Source: Streptomyces sp. NBC_01142 (lineage in GTDB: Bacteria > Actinomycetota > Actinomycetes > Streptomycetales > Streptomycetaceae). From it: a stretch of DNA of 64,000 bases. Location: assembly GCF_026341125.1 (NCBI RefSeq), contig NZ_JAPEOR010000005.1, positions 98,193 through 162,192 on the forward strand, written 5' to 3'. Of this stretch, positions 57,916 through 64,000 are shown piece after piece. The first letter of the stretch is position 1, and the number at the start of each line of letters is the position of its first letter. The translations under genes and the position numbers were made by a program. The notes beneath the pieces were generated by a model. The model saw nothing but the letters and a program-made list of their open reading frames with translations. It was not told where the DNA came from and did no database searches.

Positions 57916-58428
57916 GTGAACGTCCCTCTCCCCACCTCTCTCGAGGACCTCGGTGCCCAGATGACCCAGCACGGATGGGAGGTCTCCTGGCAGCGCGACT
58001 ACGGCACGGCGCGCGTAGAAGGAAGCCGGCGAGGAGGGGCGGCCGTCATGGCCACCGCGCGCTACACGCTCAAGAAGGGCTGGGTCACCCGGTTCTACGT
58101 GATCGGCTCGGTCGATGACGGATGGACTGAGTGGCTGCGCGTCCGGCGGGCTGGACTGGTCCACTTCATCGCCACGAACCTCCTTCCCGTCGACGCGCCG
58201 CGCTGGCCCGTGAGCGACTCCAAGTGCCAGTGCCGCAAGGGCGAGCAGCCGACCCAGTGGCGCGCCCTGCACCTGCTCGCGGGAATCCGGCTCGACCGCC
58301 TCAGCAACCACGGAGCCGAGCAGGAGACGCGGGCCTACCGCTGCCGCCGCGACGCCCGGCGCTGGCACCTCACCTCGCAGGCCGAGCGGACCCCGGGGCC
58401 CTGGCACGGGGCTGCGGCCGCCCTCTGA
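57916..58428 (+). CDS. Hypothetical protein
   Basis: 170 residues from GTG 57916, six bases after GGAG; the in-frame ATG 57874 sits in the hairpin loop. TSLEDLGAQMTQHGWEVSWQRDYGTARVEG, RYTLKKGWVTRFYVIG, and a later CQCRKGEQ. First gene of the only rightward unit of this family. Confidence 0.55.
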   Translation: MNVPLPTSLEDLGAQMTQHGWEVSWQRDYGTARVEGSRRGGAAVMATARYTLKKGWVTRFYVIGSVDDGWTEWLRVRRAGLVHFIATNLLPVDAPRWPVSDSKCQCRKGEQPTQWRALHLLAGIRLDRLSNHGAEQETRAYRCRRDARRWHLTSQAERTPGPWHGAAAAL

Positions 58429-58483
58429 GCGGCCCGTCCTGCCGACCCCCAAGCGAACCCACCACACCGAGGAGCACCCGAGC

Positions 58484-59197
58484 ATGTCGAGCCGGATCCC
58501 CCTGAACACCAACGGCCACGATCTCCTGCCCAAGCGCACCGATGACGTGCTCGTCTTCGCCGAGCCCGGCGAAGAGCCGTTCGTGGCGGGCGTCCACTGG
58601 AGCTGCGCCACCTGCGACGAACGGCCCAAGTACGTCCTTCGTGACGGCACCGTTCACGTCCAGGACCCGTGCCGCTACCCGATGGGCATCACCACGGAGA
58701 TCACCCTCGACGTGCCGTCCGGGAAGCTGATCGTCACCGACGACCTGCGCGACGTCTACGACGTCGACATCGACGCGGGCGCCTCCTACAACACCGCCCT
58801 CGGCAAGGCCCAGGTCGTCGAGGCGATGGCGGCCCTCGGCTGCGCCTACGGCCCCGTGGGCAACAGCTGCCCCGGCCTGTACCGCGAAGGAGAGAACAGC
58901 TACATCATCGCCTCCCCGATCCGCGACGACGACGATGTCCCCTCCCTCCCGGAGGAGGACCGCCTGGCGTGGATCTGCACCGACTTGTGGGCGTACTCGA
59001 TCGCCGACTTCGAGGACTGGAAGGCCAAGGGCGGCACCCCGGAGGACAAGCGCCTCGGCCACTACACCGTCGTCGACGTCGCCCCGGGCACCTACAAGTT
59101 CACCCTCCACGTCGGCGAGCGCGGCTTCGACAACTACGCCGCCGACACCGTGATCTTCGCGCACATCGAGCGCGTCGCCCCGGCCCCCACTGCCTGA
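58484..59197 (+). CDS. Hypothetical protein
   Basis: 237 residues, start ATG 58484 after AGGAG. WSCATCDERPKYVLRDGTVHV (zinc-like pair), ITLDVPSGKLIVTDDLRDVYDVD and GTYKFTLHVGERGFDNYAAD. Beta-rich. Unknown family. Second gene of the rightward unit. Confidence 0.6.
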   Translation: MSSRIPLNTNGHDLLPKRTDDVLVFAEPGEEPFVAGVHWSCATCDERPKYVLRDGTVHVQDPCRYPMGITTEITLDVPSGKLIVTDDLRDVYDVDIDAGASYNTALGKAQVVEAMAALGCAYGPVGNSCPGLYREGENSYIIASPIRDDDDVPSLPEEDRLAWICTDLWAYSIADFEDWKAKGGTPEDKRLGHYTVVDVAPGTYKFTLHVGERGFDNYAADTVIFAHIERVAPAPTA

Positions 59198-59269
59198 GAA
59201 GCATCTGCCCCCGGGCGCCCCGCCCACCTCCATCGCGAACCACCGAGCCCCAACACCCAGGAGCTGCAC

Positions 59270-59581
59270 ATGCCGCTGTCCCCGCGCGACTTCAGGCTGT
59301 CGATGAAGATCAGCCCCATGAGGCCGAACGGCCCCGACGACGAAGGACTCAGGAGCCTGCTCGTGCACCGGCTGCGCGACGCTGCCAAGGCGGTCGCCCG
59401 CATCCCCTTGAAGGCCAACCTCGCGACGGCGGGCCTGAAGAAGTACTCGGTGCACTGCGAGCCGTGCCGCGCCTGGTTCGACCTGCCCGAATGGGGCGAG
59501 GAAGTGACCTGCCCGAAGTGCGGACGCCTGTACGCCCTCGAGCTCGCCGTCTTCTCCGCCGTTCCGGACACCACCGCATGA
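59270..59581 (+). CDS. Zinc-ribbon small protein
   Basis: 103 residues, start ATG 59270 after AGGAG. YSVHCEPCRAWFDLPEWGEE and VTCPKCGRLYALE make a four-Cys ribbon at the C terminus. Unknown role. Confidence 0.6.
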   Translation: MPLSPRDFRLSMKISPMRPNGPDDEGLRSLLVHRLRDAAKAVARIPLKANLATAGLKKYSVHCEPCRAWFDLPEWGEEVTCPKCGRLYALELAVFSAVPDTTA

Positions 59582-59659
59582 ACACTGCGCGGTGCGGGGC
59601 GTCGACGCCCCGCACCGCCTCCCGCTCCCCCTATCGCCACTGAGCACGAGGAAGTCCGC

Positions 59660-60088
59660 ATGATTCGTGAGGCCCGGTTCCTGATCTCCCGCAAGCCGTT
59701 CGCGATCGACCTGTCCACCGTGACTGCCGAGCAGGTCAAGCACGGCGACAGCGACCCCTACTACAACCTCAGCGGACAGGCCGATGCGCTCTGGATCCGC
59801 CGGCAGAAGGGCGTTGACCGGGCCTGCATCGGCACGCTCAGCCTGTTCCGTCACTACCTGTCCGAGCCGGTGAACCTCGACGACCCCCACGCAATCCTGA
59901 CCGCCGACCTGGACGGCCGTTACGGAGGCGAGTGCCACGGCCGCTGGGACGGAAGTCGGTACTGGGGCGCACAGGAGCCGGCCCTGATGGAACAGCACCT
60001 CGCGGTCCTGCGCCCGATGCTGGAGAACCACCAGAATCCGCCGTCGGGCTACGACGGGTGGTGGACGTTCCAGGGCCGCGCGAACTGA
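59660..60088 (+). CDS. Hypothetical protein
   Basis: 142 residues, start ATG 59660 after GAGGA. ALWIRRQKGVDRACIGTLSLFRHYL and GRYGGECHGRWDGSRYWGAQEPALMEQHL. Unknown family; last gene before the terminator. Confidence 0.55.
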   Translation: MIREARFLISRKPFAIDLSTVTAEQVKHGDSDPYYNLSGQADALWIRRQKGVDRACIGTLSLFRHYLSEPVNLDDPHAILTADLDGRYGGECHGRWDGSRYWGAQEPALMEQHLAVLRPMLENHQNPPSGYDGWWTFQGRAN

Positions 60089-60566
60089 CACCGCCCTCGG
60101 CACCTGCCGGTGCCGGGCCCTGGCGAACCTCGTTCGCCAACCCCGCGACCTGGCGCCCATGGTGTCCCCCTGGCGTTCCCGCTCGCGGGAGAGCCCGAGC
60201 AGCACCGGCGGGCTACACAACCCACCGGTGCTGCTCGGAACGCTGTCCAGCGAAGGCCGCCAGTCAGTGACCCGTGAGGCGAACCGCGTGGGCGAGGAGC
60301 GCGGTCACGGCGGTCATGTCGGCCGGCGCAGTCAGCTGATGTAGGTAATGGAGCTGGGGTATCCGGGGGACGCGTCACGCCGCAGCACCGTGCGCTCGTC
60401 CTCGTGCCCGAACTTGATTCCCGGCCCGGCCGGAAGCCGCTACCCGGGCCGCAAGGCGCGCGACGGTGCGACGGGGATTCGTGGTCAAATTAAAAGGGTC
60501 AACGTGAACGGGGCGGCCCGCTGTCGCTGTTCAATCAGCAGCAGCCTCGGGCCGCCCCGCGCCCCG
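60089..60566 (+). terminator. Intergenic region: operon terminator and promoter remnant
   Basis: A 14-bp perfect stem CCGAGCAGCACCGG and its complement (60195-60238) ends the rightward unit. At 60470-60503 the GACCC box and TTGAC of the recurring promoter remain (minus strand) but the TACATT half is gone. No gene seen. Confidence 0.55.
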
Positions 60567-61247
60567 TCAGAGCTGCGGGGCGTGTGCGGCCAGAGTCTCG
60601 GGTGCCGCCTTGGTGTAGATGCCTTCCAGGCCGGAGGGGGCGATCAGGCCCCAGGTGAAGGTGTCAGTGTCGGCGTAGAACTGGCCGCGCTGGCGGTGGG
60701 GGGCGAGGTAGGGGCGCAGGATGCCGACCCCGTAGACCTCCAGGGTGCCGTTGATGAGCTGGCTCGTCTGCTCGTCGGTGAGGCCGGGCCCGTAGATCTT
60801 GTCGAACTGGTCGTCGGCGACGACGGCGAGCACGGGGCTGAGGTCGTCCTCGACCGGGCCGAACATGCTGCGCCACCACGCGAGGTCGGCCATTGCTTCT
60901 GCGCGGTTGGAGCGGGTGTTGCGGTAGCGGACGCGGTTGCGGTGGTCGGGGATCTCGTCGGTGTCGTACAGCCATGCCTCGACCGGGTGCTCGTCCTGCC
61001 CGACGCCGGTGTGACGGCGGCGCAGGAAGCCGAAGGGCTTGCCGTCGACGGGCACGGGGTGCTCCTGGGTGCAGAACTCGCAGGTGATGCCGACATGGCG
61101 CAGGACGCGCTGCAGGCGCGGGAAGCGCGCGAAGCGGGTGCCGCAGTTGCAGCAGGTGTACACCAGCCAGCTGGAGACGGTGCCGACCGTGTCGTGGTTG
61201 CACTGCGGGCACGAGTAGGCCTGGTTGCTGTTCCAGTCGATGACCAT
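60567..61247 (-). CDS. Zinc-ribbon protein
   Basis: 226 residues, start ATG 61247 with AGGAGG upstream. CPQCNHDTVG, TCCNCGTRF and CEFCTQEHPV indicate two zinc sites in the first ~65 residues. The rest, around WWRSMFGPVEDDLSPVLAVV, is unrecognised. From promoter copy 19. Confidence 0.6.
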   Translation of the reverse strand: MVIDWNSNQAYSCPQCNHDTVGTVSSWLVYTCCNCGTRFARFPRLQRVLRHVGITCEFCTQEHPVPVDGKPFGFLRRRHTGVGQDEHPVEAWLYDTDEIPDHRNRVRYRNTRSNRAEAMADLAWWRSMFGPVEDDLSPVLAVVADDQFDKIYGPGLTDEQTSQLINGTLEVYGVGILRPYLAPHRQRGQFYADTDTFTWGLIAPSGLEGIYTKAAPETLAAHAPQL

Positions 61248-61290
61248 CGGATTTCCTCCTGGATTCGGGGCGGGGCGGGCGCCCCGATGT

Positions 61291-61330
61291 ATTCACTAAT
61301 GTACCTCACAATGGGGGGAGTGTCAAAAGA
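61291..61330 (-). promoter_or_regulatory. Recurring promoter, copy 19
   Basis: TTGACA (61321-61326), CCCCCC, TACATT (61298-61303), AGTGAATA. A GC hairpin follows in the leader but without the GCAAG loop. Confidence 0.65.
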
Positions 61331-62361
61331 AAATCCTCCGCCGCGCCCCTGCGCCCGTCCGCGCCTCCGCCCTCCGCCCTTCCGCCGCCCCGCCCCCGTG
61401 CCCGCGGCCGCCGGCCACGCCGGAGCCGCTGTCGGCCGCGTCTCGGGTTGTCTCGGGTTGTTGTGTCGTCAGTTTCTGCTGGTGGGCGAGTTGTTCGCCG
61501 TTGTCCGGCGTTGTTCGGCATTGTTCGGCGCCCACCCGCGCCGCGCCCCGTCCCGGCCGTCCGCCGTCCGCCGTCCGCCACCCGCCACCCGCCCCGCTCC
61601 GGCCCTCCGCCGCGCCCCGCCGTCGCCTCGGCTGCCGCCCGCCGTCCCGTCCCGCCGCCTCCTGGTGCTGCCCCGCCGCCGGCCTCCCGCCGTGCGCCGC
61701 TCCGTGCCCGGCGCCGAGTACGTCGTCCTGTGGGCTACCGCGCCGCGCCCCCGTGCCGCCGACGCCGCCCTGCGCCGCCTCTGCCCCTCCGCCGAGCCTC
61801 GACGCCGTCCGGCCGCGCCGCGCCTCCCCGCCCGCCGCGCGCCCGGCCTCCGCCCTCCGGCTGCCCGACCGCGCGCCCGGCCTCCGCGCCGTCCGCCGCC
61901 GTCCGGCCGCCGCCGCCGACGTCGTGCCGTCCTGTGTCGTGTGGGCGGCTGGTTGTGGGTGGGCTCGTGTGCTCGTGGGCCGGGTTGTGTTGTGCCTGGT
62001 CGCGTGGGGTCAGCGTGGTGTGTGAGCGCGCTGTTCTATCGCGCTCGCGTGTCACGCTGCCTTACCTCGCTGCATGGCCGGGCTGCATGGTCTGGCTGTA
62101 TTCCTGTGCTGTGTGGTCGTGTATGTGGGGCTCGGGTGGTTGTCGGTCTGGGTGGTCGGGTTGTTGTGGCGTGTCTGGGTGGTTGTTGTCCTACCGCGCT
62201 GTGCTGCTGTGTTCGGGGTGCGGGCTGGTGGTCGTGTTGGGTGTACGAGCTGGTCGTGCGTGGTGGTGGGGTGGTCGCGTTGGGGCGGGTTCTGGTCGGT
62301 TCTGGTCGTGTCGGGTGGTTCGCTGATCTGCGGCGGGCCGGAGGCGCTACGGTCGCGGGTT
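61331..62361. repeat. Non-coding tract with strand-composition switch and tandem decamers
   Basis: About 1 kb without a supported gene. 61331-61930 is strongly C-rich on the plus strand (many CCGCC and CCGTC); 61930-62340 is G/T-rich (GGTGTG, GGTTGT). Four tandem decamers related to GTTGTTCGGC occupy 61490-61529, beside a doubled TCTCGGGTTG (61441-61460). Confidence 0.5.
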
Positions 62362-63261
62362 ATGTCGGAGTCGAGGAAGCCGCGGTTGGTGCCGAGTGGG
62401 GATTGCTTTTGCGGGTGTGGGGGTGAGGCGGAGATCGGCCGGTGGTTTGTGCGGGGGCATGACATCACGGCGGCTGCGGCGTTGCGGGCGGTGGAAGGGG
62501 GTTTGACGCTGCCGCAGCGGCTGGTGGAAGCGGGGTTCGGCCCGGAACGCTCGGTGGTGGAGCAGGCCGTGGCGGCCGCGGGTTGGGTGCGGTGTGGGAG
62601 CTGTGCGTATGCGGGTGCGCCGGTGGGGCTGGCCGCTCACGTACGCGGGGGCGGGTGCCCGGCCGCCGAGGTCGGCCCGGCCCCGGCCCGGGTGCCGGCG
62701 GCGGGCGAGGACGCCGCCGCTGCTCCCGTCGAGGAGCCGGCCGCCGAGTCCGCCGAGTCCGCCGGGGGCGCCGGGGGCGCCGGGGGCGCGGAGGGGGCAC
62801 CAGGGCGCCGTTCACGGGCTCGTTCCGGTTCCCGGGGTGGTGCGGCTGGTGGGGATGCGGGGCCGGTGCGGGCGGAGGCCGGGGTGGCGCGGGGGCTGCT
62901 GCTCCCGGGCACGGATGACGCGGTGTGGAAGGAGGTGCCGCTGCCTCTGCGTCAGAGCCTGACGATGCTCGCGCACCGGTTGGTGTCGCCGGAACAGGCG
63001 GTGTTGAGGGAGAAGGAGAACCGGGGTGTGCGGTACGCGTTGCGGGCGGCGGGCCAGAGGCGGCTGACCGGCAGGCACTGGCATGTGCTGCTGACGGCCC
63101 CGAGGGAGTCGTTCGGCAGTGCGCGCAGCGAGCGGGCGCAGAAGGTCTTCGGGGTCCTGGAGCAGGTGGTGGCCGAGTACGTCCAGCCGGCCGTCGCGAG
63201 CTCGGCCGGGGAAGAGGCCGCCGGGGCCGTGCCCGCCGTGGCGGAGACGCCGGCCGGATGA
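62362..63261 (+). CDS. Hypothetical Ala/Gly-rich protein with N-terminal zinc-like region
   Basis: 299 residues from ATG 62362 (weak Shine-Dalgarno). N terminus: CFCGCGGEAEIGRWFVRGHD and WVRCGSCAYAGAPVGLAAHV. A low-complexity Ala/Glu/Gly/Arg linker (about 110-175) follows, then a helical C-terminal domain (WKEVPLPLRQSLTMLAHRLV). I do not recognise it; DNA binding is plausible. Confidence 0.55.
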   Translation: MSESRKPRLVPSGDCFCGCGGEAEIGRWFVRGHDITAAAALRAVEGGLTLPQRLVEAGFGPERSVVEQAVAAAGWVRCGSCAYAGAPVGLAAHVRGGGCPAAEVGPAPARVPAAGEDAAAAPVEEPAAESAESAGGAGGAGGAEGAPGRRSRARSGSRGGAAGGDAGPVRAEAGVARGLLLPGTDDAVWKEVPLPLRQSLTMLAHRLVSPEQAVLREKENRGVRYALRAAGQRRLTGRHWHVLLTAPRESFGSARSERAQKVFGVLEQVVAEYVQPAVASSAGEEAAGAVPAVAETPAG

Positions 63262-64000
63262 GCCGGCCAGGGCCCTGCGCTCACGGCCGGTGCGCCCGTC
63301 GGCTGGGTGCCGGCCGCCCCGCGCCCGCGCTGCCCGGCCCGGGGGCGGGATCTTCAGGCACCTGCCGCGCCGGAGGCCGACCGGCGTAGCAGGTGGTGAC
63401 CGAGTACGTCGCGCCGGCCGCGGGGGAGTCACCGGCGGGCTGTGTCGCCCGGTGCCGGTGTGCCGGCGACGTCCTGGAGCACGCCCCGCTCGTCCAGCTC
63501 GGCCGCGCCGCCGGCCCGAGGCGTGGAGGACGGTGTCCGCTGGTGTCCGCCAGCGTCCAGAACTGTCCAGAACTGTCCGGCCGCCTCCGAGCCGGGCCTG
63601 CAGGACCTTGCCGGGCCTACTCCCGGCCGCCCTGTGGTGTCCCCCTGCTGATCTGCGGATTCGAGGATGACGGGCGTGACACTGGAGGCGCTGAAGCAGG
63701 CCGAAGGCCGTCGCCCCGGCTACTCTCGCCGAGCCGCACCATGTGGCCGGCGCCCCGCGGGGCAGCTGCTCGTCGGCCCGCTCGGCACGGTGGTGTTGCG
63801 GGCCCGGCAACACCACCGCCGTCGACCCCGCCCGCTCCCTGGGCCCCCTGACTCCCGCACCGCCGCCGCGCCCCGTCCGCCGGACACCCTCCCTGCTGCT
63901 CCCGGGCGAACCGCCGTCTCCGTCCCGCCGACGCCCTGCGCCCTCCCGCTGCGTGCTGCCGAGCCGTCCGGGCCGTGTCACCGCGGGTGTCGACGAGGGC
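63262..64000. other. Mostly non-coding end of window
   Basis: Starts with what looks like a partial copy of the preceding gene's 3' end (63388-63430: a GTGGTGACCGAGTACGTC version of 63164-63205). An open frame from ATG 63666 to the window edge (MTGVTLEALKQAEGRRPGYS) could be a 5' gene fragment, but its codon bias decays after ~40 codons. A TGGTGTCCCC word is near 63632. Confidence 0.35.

Noticed and set aside
61331..62361. Long Pro/Arg-rich frames on both strands
   Set aside because: Products are low complexity with no ribosome site; composition alone keeps the frames open.
1..64000. tRNA, rRNA or CRISPR array
   Set aside because: No cloverleaf, rRNA core or regularly spaced repeat-spacer pattern was found on reading. 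The iterons are too short and closely spaced for CRISPR.
61331..64000. Linear plasmid telomere
   Set aside because: No cluster of terminal palindromes with GCA loops was seen; the region is internal and gene-bearing.

Overview
The window is very GC-rich, with strong third-position GC bias, short Shine-Dalgarno-led genes and many actinobacterial families. It looks like Streptomyces or a close relative. An extra NAD-dependent DNA ligase, a ParA-like protein, LPD29 and TIGR03299-like proteins, an IS21 element, dozens of small orphan genes and repeated non-coding elements suggest a large plasmid or integrated conjugative element. This is inference: no replication initiator, telomere or relaxase could be identified.

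Layout. 1-14.1 kb is a mixed-strand accessory block: a 5'-truncated protein kinase, a decayed methyltransferase copy, a cupin-like protein, an EEP nuclease coupled to a 2H phosphoesterase, a second 2H protein, a PCMT-type methyltransferase, an HD-domain protein and small membrane or DNA-binding proteins. 14.5-18.7 kb holds a ParA/MinD-like protein that lacks the P-loop lysine, plus small genes. 18.8-25.7 kb is an effector locus. Three proteins share an N-terminal C-x9-C header and a promoter-proximal CTGTCCACAG element but carry different C-terminal toxin-like domains: two R-S-ExE ADP-ribosyltransferases and one papain-fold domain. An immunity-like gene and a ligA gene lie beside them, and the ligA 3' end and terminator are duplicated between the effector genes.

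25.8-57.7 kb is almost entirely minus strand: about 35 small accessory genes, many with zinc-binding motifs. Most transcription units start from copies of one promoter family (GACnC box, TTGAC, CCCC tract, TACATTAGTGA). About half of the leaders continue into the same small hairpin with a conserved GCAAG loop and a downstream ACCACGAAC box. An IS21-family element with a metallo-beta-lactamase passenger (44,046-47,855) splits one of these genes, and its 6-bp target duplication can be read exactly. At 57.8 kb the same promoter family fires divergently into a four-gene plus-strand unit that ends at a strong hairpin. 61.3-62.3 kb is a non-coding tract with an abrupt strand-composition switch and tandem decamers, followed by one Ala/Gly-rich protein gene and apparently non-coding DNA.

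The most unusual signals are the promoter/leader-RNA family (19 promoters, 10 leader hairpins with compensatory stem changes), the header-sharing effector trio with its ligA-tail duplication, two TGTCACGC iteron arrays that end in palindromes, and two islands dense in GCAGC/GCTGC.
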